Positions 35,087 through 46,500 of a stretch of 64,000 bases of DNA are shown here, piece by piece (position 1 is the first letter of the stretch; the number at the start of each line of letters is the position of its first letter). Below the pieces are notes generated by a model. That model searched no databases. It had not been told where the DNA came from and worked only from the letters and a program-made list of their open reading frames with translations. This DNA is from Sepiola atlantica (lineage: Eukaryota; Mollusca; Cephalopoda; Sepiida; Sepiolidae): contig OY744529.1 in assembly GCA_963556195.1 (NCBI GenBank), positions 59,542,580 to 59,606,579 of the forward strand, read 5' to 3'. Position numbers and translations under genes: made by a program.

Positions 35087-35389
35087 GTAGATAGGATAAG
35101 TTTTACTGTGCACTCTAGAGGGAACAGAAAATTTAAGATATGTTGCCCTCTCAAAAATGGAGATAAACAGCTATAATTTCCGGCCAGTAAAATTGAGGAT
35201 GAATTGTATGATGAATTACAAGGTAAAATGTGGGAGTATATTTTAGCACGTTTCTCAATATTTATTTTTAATGGTTACAATTTGGAAATTACTTGAGAAT
35301 AAATTAAAAGACAGTATATATATGTATAGAAATAAGTACATTTAAATAATCACAGATTGAAATTTAAAGAAAAATAACAAGTAATAAAC

Positions 35390-36070
35390 ATGAAACTTAG
35401 TGGGGTTGAAATCGTCACAGTGTTTATTAACAATTGACGCGAACATTGCGTAGTCTTCGGCATGTTTTTTTTACTAAATTCAAACACTTCCACCGTTTGT
35501 GGAAAAGAGAAGTTTTAGGGCTAAATAATTCTGTTAAAAGTTTAACCGCTTCAGAAAAAGTCAAGTCGCTAGTTTTTCGGGATAAAATATAGTCCACAAA
35601 TTTGATATGTTCGGTGGTATCTAATTTTAGGAGCAGTAGGCGAACTTTTTTTAGAGTCTGCCCAATCTTTACAATCTATTTTGTATAGATCCTCATACCT
35701 TCTAAAATATGAAGAGACGGTTTTATCCTTGTCTGGGGAATAAGTGAAATTGTCAATTGCACTCCAATCGGCATTCTGAGAAAAAGCATATCTGTTCTCT
35801 GTATTTTTACCCCTATGCGATATTGTTTGCATTAATACTTCCATTTTTATCGGTTTCTCTTTTTTGTTCCAAACGTCTTTCTTCTGTTTTTTGTAGCCTT
35901 TCACGGCTTCTTTTTTGTTGTTCCAGAAGTCTTTTTTCGGCTTCTTTTTTTGTTCTAGTAGTTTTTCATTGGCTCCATTTTTGTCCTACTGGAAGCTTTC
36001 GAAATCTTTCTTCATGTCTTGTTGCTGTTGCATTTGTAATTTCAATGTGTCTTGCTTAACGTAATCTTAG
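35390..36070 (-). pseudogene. Gypsy Gag N-terminal and capsid remnant
   Basis: The minus strand from 36066 has a Gln-rich start (KQDTLKLQMQQQQDMKKDFE), then a charged stretch, then IDNFTYSPDKDKTVSSYFRR and YEDLYKIDCKDW (in the frame 35904-35569). After a shift it reads EDYAMFASIVNKHCDDFNP up to about 35393. The F.Y.P....T...YFRR.EDL(Y/F)..DC pattern is typical of Mag-like Gypsy capsids. The homologous continuation is at 30785, on the far side of the 4.6-kb insertion. Inactive. Confidence 0.75.
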
Positions 36071-36509
36071 TTGTAAAAGAAAAAAAAACTTTTTTTCTTG
36101 AACGAATAAAACATTACTTTTTTAGTACGCTTTTCACGTAATCGTAGAATTTGCAGTCAGCACTTCAGTCAACAGAAAAAATAACGTTTTAATTTTTCTT
36201 TCTGTGGCAGGACTTTTCTCTTTTGGAGGGAAAAGAAAATATTATGTATTCCTTTCTTGTTACAAATTAACACAGTGCCGGAATAACAATTAAGAAAATC
36301 ACTGACCTTTCTTCTTTGAGACAAAATAAGTTGCTATTTTACGTGTTGTTTTCTTTTTGGTTCGCCGGTAAAGCCAGTTTTTAGAACTAGGACGATGTTG
36401 GCTGAATTTGCCGTTGATTTCTCCACGTTTGTCTTTTTTAAGGCTCTAAACCCACTTAATATACTTCGTCGCCAGATGTGCGCCCATTGAAAGTTTCTCA
36501 AGAATCCCT

Positions 36510-36527
36510 TACTGTACCTCGTCGCCA
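36510..36527 (-). promoter_or_regulatory. tRNA primer-binding site of the Gypsy element
   Basis: The minus strand reads TGGCGACGAGGTACAGTA two bases after the 5' LTR end. TGGCGACGAGG-type sites are common in Mag-like Gypsy elements. A second TGGCGACGAAG copy lies about 45 bp further in (around 36465-36476), so the site region appears duplicated. Confidence 0.65.
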
Positions 36528-36529
36528 GT

Positions 36530-36755
36530 TGTTCTGGGCCTGTAAAGAGGTCGTATGGAAAACACGAACTCGGAGTTTCGAGAAAACAAGTATATTGAAA
36601 ACAAAGTATAATACAACAGAGAAAACGAGGAGTTGTACGTCAGTCTTGACTGCCAGTATAGACTGGCGTGGTTCCAACACTGAGAAGCAGGTGCTCCCAG
36701 TATTTATGGTGAGTGGAAGAGTTCAAGTAGTCTGTATAGGTAAGGTACTATAACA
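36530..36755 (-). repeat. 5' LTR of the Gypsy-like element
   Basis: 226 bp, starting TGTTATAGTACC and ending CCCAGAACA on the minus strand. Uninterrupted; flanked by GTAAG at 36756-36760. Confidence 0.9.
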
Positions 36756-37632
36756 GTAAGTAATAATCACAGAGTCTGAGAGTATTATCGTTTATTATCA
36801 ACATTTATGGATACGAAAACCTAAACTATAACTTATTTTGTTAAGAGAAGATTATTTTTAATATAAATTCCTTCTAAATAAATTTTAATGAACAATACTA
36901 AAATTCTTAGCAAATTCTCATGTATTATTTTATCACCATCCTTTTTCACTTGTCTTTATCTACTAGAATCACCGTTTTTAATGGAAAGTATATAATGGAT
37001 TTAATTTCCACCATTAAAAAGTTTACAAATGAGATACTAACGATAATGATAATCGCATTTTCGATCATTAAGAATGAGAATAATCAATGATAATTATTCC
37101 TGGATGAAAGTTTTCTTTCCAAGTTTGCATTGTGTACATTTTTTATGTACAGTTTGTCAAACATAGAAAGAATGTGGAAGATGTATACGATATGTAACTC
37201 ACTTCTAAATTTATTGTTTTTAATTTTGTACAAGTAAAAAAAATCTACTCGCCATCCGATAGTTATTAATCTAGTTCTGAGTATTCTTTTAAATGTATGA
37301 CTTACATTACATCTATTAATAATGGAGTTTATGTATCTGTCTGTCTGTCTGTCTGTCTTTCTGTCTGTCTGTCTGCCTGTCTGTCTGAAGCCGAAACTCC
37401 ATCAGAGTAGTATGACTATTTACTAAGTCCGCCAGCTTCATTATATACTACTTTAAAAACCGCCGTAAACACTATGCGCATTCCTCAATTTACATAATCA
37501 ATTGCTTTTCAACTTCTAATAAATTAGTATTCGCAAATATACACTCATGATTGTTTTCTTCAGATTTCCACATGTATATACGCCATTTTGCTCGCTTATA
37601 ATCTTACTTATAAATTATAATTATTTATTGTA

Positions 37633-37691
<59 letters not shown>

Positions 37692-38010
37692 GAGTTACGT
37701 AGTTATTTTATCTACGTCCAACTGATTGAACAGCGTGTGTTAATCCATTAAAACCGGTTACCTCTCTTCGTCAAGTCAGTATGGACGCAAGACGAATGCG
37801 TAATTTGAAATGTAAACAAAATGCTGGCATTTACCGTGTGTTACTTTAACTTATGCTGTTAAGCTTTTATTTGCAAACTGTTCTTATTATTCCGTGTGAT
37901 TTGTTTCTTTTCTGTCAACAAAAAAATAATAGAACTGATTTTAGAAACAAATTGTTAAATTAAAAAAAAGGTCATCAAACAAACAAACACACACACACAC
38001 ATACACACAC
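36756..38010. other. Intergenic with simple repeats
   Basis: Starts with the GTAAG target-site duplication. It contains a (CTGT)n run (about 37337-37390) and an AT microsatellite (37637-37687). No gene. Confidence 0.6.
37637..37687. repeat. (AT)n microsatellite
   Basis: 51-bp AT run. Confidence 0.97.
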
Positions 38011-38900
38011 ACACATTCTAACGAATTTAATTTAGGTAAACTTTCTTTCCGAGACCATTTACATAACTAATCGTGTTCACTGTATTTGATTTTTTGGTGC
38101 TTTTACACTATAGGATCCGCGCTAACTTTGACTCCGTCGTTAGGGTCAGGGTCAAAGTGGGGGTTAGGGTTAGGGTTTGGGTCATGGTCAAAGTCAACAC
38201 AGGTCATACAGTAAAAGATTACGGATTTTTTTTATTGTTTTATTTTATGTACACCTTTCTTCCGATTCGAAAAATACTGTTTGCTGTATTTAGTTTTTTA
38301 AACTGTTGATTTTAACAATTTTATTGAATCAAATTGTTTAATTAAAATAAAAATTAATTTAAAAATTACTATTTAAAAACACACACATTGTAACGCACAC
38401 ACATACACACACATACACACACACATTCTAACGAATTTAACTTAGGTAAACTTGCCGAGACCATTTACATAACTAATTGTGTTCACTGTATTTGAATTTT
38501 TGGTGCTTTTACACTATAGGACCCGGGCTAACTTTGACTCCGTCGTTAGGGTTAGGGTCAGGGTCAAAGTGGGGGTTAGGGTTAGGGTTTGGGTCATGGT
38601 CAAAGTCAACACAGGTCATACAGTAAAAGATTACGGATTTTTTTTTATTGTTTTATCTTATGTACACCTTTCTTCCGATTCGAAAAATACTGTTCGCTGT
38701 ATTTAGTTTTTTAAACTGTTGATTTTAACAATTTTATTGAATCAAATTGTTTAATTAAAATAAAGATTGATATAAAAATTACTACTTAAAAAACACACGC
38801 ATTATAATGAATTTAATTTACATAAACTTCATTTCGAGAGCATTTAACTAACTAATCGTGTTCGCTGTATTTGATTTTTTTACTATTTATCTTTTTGTTT
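38011..38900. repeat. Tandem repeat, ~410-bp unit, 2.2 copies, with telomere-like motifs
   Basis: Units start ACACATTCTAACGAATTTAA at 38011 and 38421. A third partial, more diverged unit covers about 38795-38885. Each full unit contains a TAGGGTCAGGGTCAAAGTGG segment followed by GGGTTAGGGTTAGGG (about 38160-38175 and 38573-38590). Each also carries a 75-78-residue plus-strand frame that is Arg/Val-rich because of the GGGTTA-like repeats; this is not taken as a gene. Confidence 0.9.
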
Positions 38901-39180
38901 TTTCCTTTTACATTAATAATATTTATATGTATGGGGGAGGATAAAAAAAATTGGGGGGGGGGGGTCAAATAATTTTTTTTCTTTTCTTAACTAAATATAT
39001 TATGAAGAGGGTAAATAAAAAATTTGAGGGGGTGGGTCCAAAAATGTTATTTTCTTTATTTTTTAAACTAAAAATATTTCTATTTATGGGGAAGGGTAAT
39101 AAAAAAAATCGGGGTGGGGTCGAAATTTTGTTTTTCTTTATTTACATCTAAAAATACTCTTGGTCATAAATAAAGAATAT
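38901..39180. repeat. Degenerate tandem repeat, ~65-75-bp G-tract unit
   Basis: Three drifted units of the form TATGGGG(G)A(A)GG-TAATAAAAAAATTG, then a G run, GTCAAAATTTTTTTTCTT and AACTAAAAATAT. The 66-residue frame through it is repeat translation. Confidence 0.7.
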
Positions 39181-40749
39181 CAACATCTAACCACCCAAGA
39201 AATATGACTGAGACGCCATCAGTTTACATGTCAGCGTTCATTTCTGACACGGCAGCCTAGAAAATATGCGACCGGAGGGAGCATATATTTTCTTGTATTT
39301 TTAATATAATTATATTGTAATTTTAAAAACTAATAGTTTTCATTAAAAGTACCACCCTTGAAAACTAATAAATATAATATTTTAAGAAAGGATTTAGTCA
39401 TTTATCCTTATTTTTATTAATTATGTTAATATCAACAACAGTATTGCATATAGGAAAATAAAACAATAACATTACTAATCAATAACACCAAACATTAATT
39501 TATGATACACTGTTTTTAAAATAGTTATGCAAATTAGGCATACCGATAGCTCTAATTGGGTATTTTCTCTCTACTATATATACAGTATTTCAAAAGACTC
39601 CGTTGTATTATTGATTTAAATAACACTGAGCCGTTTTTATGGTAATATAAGTGTGATAAATAAAAATTATTTCGCATTTATTCATTTCGATATAAAGTAG
39701 AATGAGATTTTCCCCAGTACCATTGACCGGAATAGCTTTCTAAGCGACAACGAGCTTAAAAAATCTGTTTAGTCAATATCGGTTCGTGTTCTAACAAAAC
39801 TATTTTTTCCAATCGATTTTTAATTTTTTTCATATTTAATTCGTTCAACAGTTTTTGTTTTGAGGGAGTCGGAGGCGATAACCCTCTCTAAGTCACGTCC
39901 TCTTCCTGAAACCCGAATCATCAGGTTTAAATATTTAGTAAGAGACATTTTTCGCTGCACCGTTTATTCAAGTAGTAAAATAATGACATTAAAATACATT
40001 TTATTTTTTATTCAGTAACAAATATTCATATATTATTTTATTTAATTTTTATAGTATTATATATTAATATTTTATAATATTTTTTTATTTTGTATTTTAC
40101 TACACATCTACTCCGCAGAGAAAATTATTGTCTTGCACAAATACACGTTCATTGCCGTTTCTTTCACAAAACAAAAGATGCAAGGCGAAAAACTACAGAT
40201 ACGGTATATATTTATCGTTGATATTTTTGTTTTGATAACTATATTAATATATTAGAAAAATATCCTTAAGATGACGACTGCTTGCTAAAATATAATACGT
40301 GGACAGGGGAAATTACTCTAAAGTCATGAACATTTCTGTTTCATAACTATGTTACTATATTAGAAAGAAATGTAAAACAAAACACGTGCTTTATAGCCTA
40401 CAGTAAATTACTATGGTTTTGTTGTATTCATAAAATAATACGTTCACAGGCGATTCTATTGTATTAAAGAAGCCCAAACCGTAATTAAACCAATTAAACT
40501 GAATGCATTATTGTACGTGTGTGATGAATTCAGGCATGACTCTTTTTGTTTTCATGAGCGAAGAAGGAATATGAGTACATAGATGAAGAAAGAAGAAGTG
40601 AAAAAGAGATATATAGATAAAGAATGATAGAAAGAGAGAGAGAGAGAGATGGAGAGAAAGAGAGAGAGAGAGAGAAGAAGAAGAGAGAGAAAAGCTGATT
40701 AAAAAGTGACTTATGAATTACTTTGTAATAGTAATAATAATAATAGTAG
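39181..40749. other. Intergenic, no gene seen
   Basis: AT-rich. It contains a hairpin around a CGACCGGAGGGAGCATAT core (39259-39292) and a (GA)n tract (40630-40692). Confidence 0.55.
39259..39292. repeat. Hairpin with CGACCGGAGGGAGCATAT core, copy 1
   Basis: GAAAATATGC and GCATATATTTTC flank GACCGGAGGGA. The same core, with similar flanking stems, recurs at about 59989-60023. Confidence 0.7.
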
Positions 40750-40880
40750 TGGTAGTAATGGGCCGGGAGACCGGAGTTCAACCCTCGATCGAGTCATACC
40801 AAAAACTAAAAATATGATAATTGATGCCTCCTTACTAAGCACACGGGATTATACTTGGTTTGTCTGTCTGTTTGAAGTCT
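40750..40880 (+). mobile_element. tRNA-derived SINE 3' part (probable)
   Basis: Contains a B-box-like GGAGTTCAACCCTCGATCGA (T-arm GTTCAACCC) followed by AAAACTAAAAATATGATAAT and a unique-looking tail ending in GTTTGTCTGTCTGTTTG. The A-box half is not recognisable, replaced by a (TAA)n/(TAG)n run. Consistent with a 5'-truncated tRNA-type SINE. Confidence 0.4.
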
Positions 40881-41017
40881 CATAACGGATTCGGGTATTT
40901 AATATGAAAGAATAATAATATCTATCATTTTTTGGTACCGTTTACTCTGAATAATCAGCAACCTTCAAATTCATAGCAGCTTCTTTTCTATTGGCATTTA
41001 AATATGAAAACTACTTT

Positions 41018-41948
41018 ATATCGCAATTTTAACCACGTACAGGCCAAAATCGATACACGTAAGGACCTCGGGCAATAACTAGACAATTAAATAAACAGTA
41101 AGAGAAAAAAAACAAGCTATTTTAAACAACAAATAATTTATTGAAGAAAAAGAAAAAAAAGGTAAAATGGGTTCGGCAGAAAGTTCATGTTCAAAGTTCA
41201 CTTCATAGACTGAATTTAAGTTCCGATGGACACACGGAAAGGCTGCATAAATAAAGTCCTAATTATGCTGCCCGAAGGCTTATTAACTTTGCTAGGAAAG
41301 ACATGTCAGAAAAAAGAGAAAACTTACTTGAAAGAATTTTGTTAGTAAAATAAAAAATACCAGAAGAATATAGAAAAGTCCTTTTTGTTCGCGCTGTTTG
41401 TTTCCTTTGATTGTTCATTTTTTTTTTATTGACATCGCATCGTTTCTTCGATCGACTCCTTTTGAGAATAGTGGCACTCTTCCACGTCAACTCTTCATTT
41501 GGAGACATCTTTCGGAACACACTTCGTTTTGTCTTTTCCAAAGGCACATTTGCCTTTCAAATGAATATCTTCCTTGTTTCTGTTTTTAGACTTCAGTGGA
41601 CTTCTCCGTCCAACGTAAATATTCAACCTCGAACACTAGTTGAAACTCCAACTTCTTTGAAGATTTTTACAGGCATGCTCTCTACATATTCCTGTTTTAA
41701 CATTCTTGTTTTTAGGACTTCTTCATGTCCGAGTTGAGTCGACCGACCTCTCCACCTCGAGATCGTTTCAGCAACTAACTTGAATTTCGCGGTTATTTCA
41801 ACGGCTTCCGGCGTCAAACGCCCACGCTTCCGACACCGACACGTGCCATCAGCAGCAGTCATTCATTACAAGTTCTTAAAAAAGGGGGTTTTAGAAGAAG
41901 AAGAAAAGAAAAGAAGAAGAAGAAGAAGAAGAAAATAAATTTCTGACA
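41018..41948 (-). repeat. 3' LTR of the BEL/Pao element
   Basis: 931 bp, beginning TGTCAGAAATTT in the minus sense. It is collinear and practically identical to 47246-48174. Its minus-sense 3' boundary (41018, ...AATTGCGATAT) is where similarity ends; it lacks the usual CA end, so the 3' part may be missing. Small frames of 79, 94 and 108 residues occur identically in both LTRs simply because the LTRs are copies of each other. Confidence 0.9.
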
Positions 41949-41960
41949 CTCTCCCGAACA
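41949..41960 (-). promoter_or_regulatory. Polypurine tract
   Basis: The minus strand reads GTTCGGGAGAG directly before TGTCAG of the 3' LTR. This is the expected plus-strand priming site and fixes the LTR start. Confidence 0.65.
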
Positions 41961-41988
41961 AAAAAAGAAAAAGAAAAAGATCGCTCAC

Positions 41989-42771
41989 TTACAGTCTAAT
42001 AGTAAACATAGTCAGGATTCTTATCCTTAACACATTTCCTACCTTAATTTTGTTACTAAATTCCGCTTGATGCAAATCCTTAGACAATTCCCTCAGACTC
42101 AGTAAATATTGCTCATACCACAATGACTTGAATCTGATTAAAAGGCATTCTCTACCTTTCAAACTCTCGATCAAATCCACTCGATTCGGGGGCACTTCTA
42201 AACAAGAATCGTTTTCAAGGTTCAAGAACACGGTTTTCCCAGGAGAAAAACGCATAAAGGCACTAGGAGAGATGACTTCCAGGGAAGCATCATCGCTACA
42301 ACGATAAGTCAAAGGCCTATCATTTACCGCTCTTTGTATGTCAGACAAAATGGTTAGCAGTTGAAAGTAATCCAACCTCTTGCGACCAATTGTTTTGAAT
42401 AGACAACACTTGACAGTTTTTATCAACCTTTCCCATATTGCTCCGATCCAAGCAGAATACGAAGGAATCCTGCAGTGTTTTATATTACACATTTCCAAAT
42501 CTCCTCTGAATCCATCAGAGAGAAGAACTTCTTTTACTAAGTCGCACCCAGCAACAAAGGATAAAGCATTGTCTGAGTATATGTGTGATGGCACACCATA
42601 TACATTGAAGAACCTCAAAAAGGCTAACACTACCGATTGAGTACTCATTTCTTCAACCAACTCCATATGTATAGAACGCACACTAAGACAAGTGAATAGC
42701 AATATGTACATCTTTTTTACTTTACTACCGTCCTCTAGCCACAGGTGACCCGTGAAGTCTATCCCCGACAA
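41989..42771 (-). pseudogene. BEL/Pao integrase core, N-terminal zinc domain missing
   Basis: A 260-residue frame. The rve-type integrase core acids are visible: D5 (GIDFTGHLWL), D67 (HIYSDNALSF) and E114 (SAWIGAIWERLIKTVK). It is followed by NDRPLTYR and a C-terminal region like DUF5641 (LWYEQYLLSLRELS). The start codon is internal to the core, so this is not a natural start. The preceding frame ends in LLRCRG, which in this family opens the long H2C2 zinc-binding region. Here the junction goes straight to GIDFTG within a shared GGGG stretch (about 42760-42772). The zinc region is therefore deleted. The C-terminal end also looks frame-shifted in its last ~15 codons. Strand transfer is unlikely from this product. 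Confidence 0.85.
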
Positions 42772-43469
42772 CGTAACAAATTGTTGTCATCCAAAATTAG
42801 GTTCAACTTATTCACCAACAAAGGAATATTACTTTCAACTTTACTTTTCAGAAAACTTATTTCTTCAGCGAAAAACTCACTCTGAGTAACCTTAATCAAA
42901 TAGGACTTTGCCTCAGATATAAAATTGACATCACGCTTATCGCCCTTTAACTTGGCAATAAATTTAAACACAATCTCTAAGGTACTCATCAACCTTTTGA
43001 GAGAAGAGAATCTTTCCAACTCAACCACACATGAGTTAGAATCCCCATTCAAGCCAGTATAAGCAGTTACCAAGGTCTTGCATTTGTCACTAATGCAATC
43101 CAACTTATAGTCAGGCCACTTCAACTTTTCTGTCTGTAACCATACTGGACCTCTAATCCAAAAGTTTTTATCCTTTTTAAACTTACTAAAGGAAACGCCT
43201 CTAGTTAACAAATCTGCAGGGTTTTCACTAGTACTTACATACTTGAACTTTAAGGTATAACCCTTACAACTTATCTCATTCATAATGAATTTTATATCCT
43301 TCAAACGATTTTTAGTGAACTGGCATTTAGTGTGTACAGATTCAGACAGCAACCAAGATAGCACTACCTGTGCATCTACAGCAATGATAATTTCCTCAAA
43401 CAGCTTGGGAAACATTTCAATCAAAATAAGGAGATGCTTAATTCCCAGATATACAGCTAGTAATTCCAC
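42759..43469 (-). pseudogene. BEL/Pao pol: RNase H remainder and linker to integrase
   Basis: A 236-residue frame starting inside the domain (ELLAVYLGIKHLLILIE), then IIIAVDAQVVLSWLL and FKYVSTSENPADLLTRG, the Asn-Pro-Ala-Asp block typical of the BEL/Pao RNase H/Peptidase_A17 region, then FWIRGPVWLQ. It ends with LNLILDDNNLLRCRG and a stop created by the internal deletion that follows. It is displaced from the main frame by a shift near 43475. In an intact element it would be one polyprotein with the neighbours. Confidence 0.85.
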
Positions 43470-43534
43470 GTAGGAAGAGTTCTTTTAACAGAAGGAGCCA
43501 CTTTGGCTTTCGCATAAAATAGCCTGGCCTCTCC

Positions 43535-46500
43535 TCACTGATACATATATTCGACTATGCCATAAGCAAGATTCGAAGCATCACAAAACACGATCAAGGT
43601 AACAGGCGAATTGGTTTGTACTGAACATCTTTCAAAACCAATTTTTTGAACATCTCGGAGATTTGCCTGAAAACTATTCCAAACAGACAACAAGCTATCA
43701 GGAACTACCTGATCCCATGCCACTCCTGATTTCCAAACTTGACTTAATATAATTTTTCCTTTTATAGTTATAGGCAATACTAAACCTAACGGATCGAATA
43801 CAGACGAACTAACGGATAGCATATCTCTTTTTGTGGAGACTGACTTTTTAACTTCACCTTTGGAGATACCAATTTCGTCTGACTCAGGGTCATACCAATA
43901 CCCCAGTACTTTCTCACAGGGCACTCCATGAGAAGAGTAATTGTTATCCGCTCGAATGCGAGCAGACACCAATTTACTGTTACTACAGCACGTTTTCAAT
44001 AAGAAGCTTCCCTTTTCCATGACATTCACAGCCTCGGTATAGAGTTTCAACAATTCATCAGGAGACCCATGTGTTTTCACTAGATTATCTACGTAAAAGT
44101 TTTTTAACAACATGTCTCTACAAGGTCCCGATGAGTGCTTCTCAACGTGGTGCTTCACTACGTAACTTAAGATGAAGGGACTAGACACAAACCCGAATAT
44201 CAGAGTTTTGTATCGAAAACACACTAATTCATCTTTTATTTTTAAAAAGAAACAGAATCTATTTTTGTCAAAGTTATTCTTTAGTCTAATCATCAGAAAC
44301 GCCTTTCTGATGTCAGCCAATAATACATAATTATCTGTTCTAAACTTGAACAGAAGTTCCAACATGTCAGTATACAGATTTATGCCACTATAAGCACAAT
44401 CGTTGAGAGAAGGTTTATTATTTACCCTCAACGAGCAATTGAAAACAGGCCTAATCTTAGTCGTGCACTGCACATCATTTTTAAAGACTGGCCGGTGCGG
44501 TATCCACGTATACTTGTAGAACTCCGAAGGAGTCGGATGGATTCTTTCAATTACACCCTCACATTCCTGGTCTAGGAAGACTTTGCAATACTCAGAATAT
44601 AAGTTCTGAGAGGATAATCTGTCCACTACTTTATCTAGGACAGCTAACGATACTCTATGGTTAGAGGGTACTTTCTTTAATTTATCTAAGTCCCACGACA
44701 AACCTATGTAGTAATTATTATCTCTGTATTCAATAGAGGAGCTGAATTCTTCTATTTTCTTTCTGTCGTAATCACTACTAACTTCATTAACTATCCCTAA
44801 TGATTCCAATTTGAACATTTGTTCAATACCTCTGTCCACGGAAGCTCCATCAAGACCATTCCAAGGATCCAGATGGTTGGACTTAGGTTCTAGAGCAAAG
44901 TAAACATGGGTCACATCACAAGAAGCATGTTCACCGATGACTTGATTATAATTCAAACCAATCTCCATATGTGGTTCAAAATCAGAGGGGTCGCCAAATA
45001 ATATCATACCTAGCGAGGACTCAAAAGCAGAACCATTTTTAATCTTTGTCAATCTTAAGGGTCCCAGAAATCTAATCACATCAATCCCTATCAGACCGTA
45101 TATTTCAAGAACATCACTTCTCAATTCGGAGAAATCAGCAGCAAGTTTAACGTCGCCTTTCTTCAAATTACTGATCACCTCCTCCAACCCTTTCATTTTG
45201 AAGGACAAATCCGACTGTTCATCCATCAGAAAATTGATACTTCTCGCAACATCGGGAAAGGACACCTTCAATGTTACTTCATTCAAGTCTTTCTCTTGGC
45301 TACCAATAAAGGTCTTTATTACGTATTTTCGACGATGCAAGGAAGACAACTCTTCTTTCATAAATCTATCAGAAAATCTTTTACCCATATAAGACCGTTC
45401 ACTACCAGTGTCTAGCAGACAATTTACGGTGTGAAATTCGCCACCCACTTCAACTGTGATACCTATCACAGGCAACAATGAAGAACTACTCTTCAACCTG
45501 CAAATATTTGACTTCACCACAGGTTTGAGAAAACTCGGACACAAGGCGGACAAGTGTCCCGACTGTTCGCACGACCAACACGTAATCTTATCGTTTTTTT
45601 CATAAGGACATAAATTCTTCAGATGATAAGAGCTAGTACACCTAGCACATAACTTTAATTCGCTACATCTTTTAAGTCTTTCTTCGTAAGAGGGAAACTT
45701 ATTACAGTCACGAGACAGATGATAATCGTTTCTACAAAAACAACACTTAAACTTAACCTTATATGTTTTAACATGAAAATTTTTCAACGTGGAAGGTTTC
45801 TTTTCAGGTTCGAAAGGCCTGAATTTACTCTTTTCCTTAAAGGAATCAACTTTACGATATCTCGAATCGTGTTCACAAAACTCCAGTGTTTTAAATATCT
45901 CAACACTATTCTCCAGAATTTGGTTCAAAGAAGGATAATTTCCGTTCACCTTATGTATTAATTCTGACTTAAAGGAAGTTGTCAGTTTATTGAATACAAT
46001 GTGACTTAACAAACGATTTCCCGGAGAATTACCCTCAAAGAAATCTAAACCGAACGAGTTCTTTAACTCGTACAATTGGGTCTTCATCTTAGTCAGGAAT
46101 TTCTTTACGACATTATTATTATACATGCGATTTTCATTCAACATGGACGAAAATATAGAGTCGACGATACACTTTTCGTCTAAGAACTCTTTCGATAGCA
46201 AGTCCAAAGCTACTCGATAATTTTCATCTGATACAGACAGATGTTTTATCACATGAAAGGCATAACCAGAAAGATGGTTTTTCAATATCACTAATCTTAA
46301 TGCGTCACTATCAAGATTAGCTACACAATTCAAAAATTCTCTATGGAAGTTTAGATAAGCTAACTTATCCGTTTCCAGATCCCTATCGCTAAACTTGGGA
46401 CAAACTATTTTAGGGGTTAAATCGATGCCTTTTATCCCCTTACTAATTCTGGAATTCTCGTCAACGTCTTTTTTACAAGGCTTAAACGTAGTTAATTTTT

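Larger units (their letters stand above)
33401..35389. other. Unclassified DNA inserted between the two gag halves
   Basis: The minus-strand frame 34252-33803 (149 residues) is open but hydrophobic and unlike any family I recognise. A perfect CCCTCTAT/ATAGAGGG hairpin lies at 33854-33871. From 34376 to 34860 the sequence is CT-rich with no gene. Two long AT microsatellites are listed separately. Homology to Gypsy gag resumes at about 35390. Confidence 0.45.
28902..36755 (-). mobile_element. Old Gypsy-like LTR retrotransposon with nested insertions
   Basis: Two collinear LTRs (28902-29398, interrupted by a SINE, and 36530-36755) run TGTT...AACA/CACA on the minus strand and are bounded by GTAAG duplications. 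Next to the 5' LTR (right) is a PBS-like TGGCGACGAGG. The interior keeps Gag remnants (35390-36070), then a Gag C-terminus/zinc knuckle/protease region (30031-30785), then a coiled-coil frame (29457-29807). RT, RNase H and integrase are not found. A LINE and other DNA (about 30790-35390) split gag. The LTRs differ at roughly 20 positions over 226 bp by eye, so the insertion is old. Mag-like Gypsy is the best family guess from Gag and PBS. Confidence 0.85.

Noticed and set aside
38073..38706. Two similar 75-78-residue Val/Arg-rich frames
   Set aside because: They lie in tandem 410-bp units and their composition comes from GGGTTA/GGGTCA runs.
41263..41862. Frames of 94, 108 and 79 residues conserved between 41.3-41.9 kb and 47.5-48.1 kb
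   Set aside because: Identity is explained by the two LTRs being recent copies of one sequence; it is not evidence of protein-level conservation.
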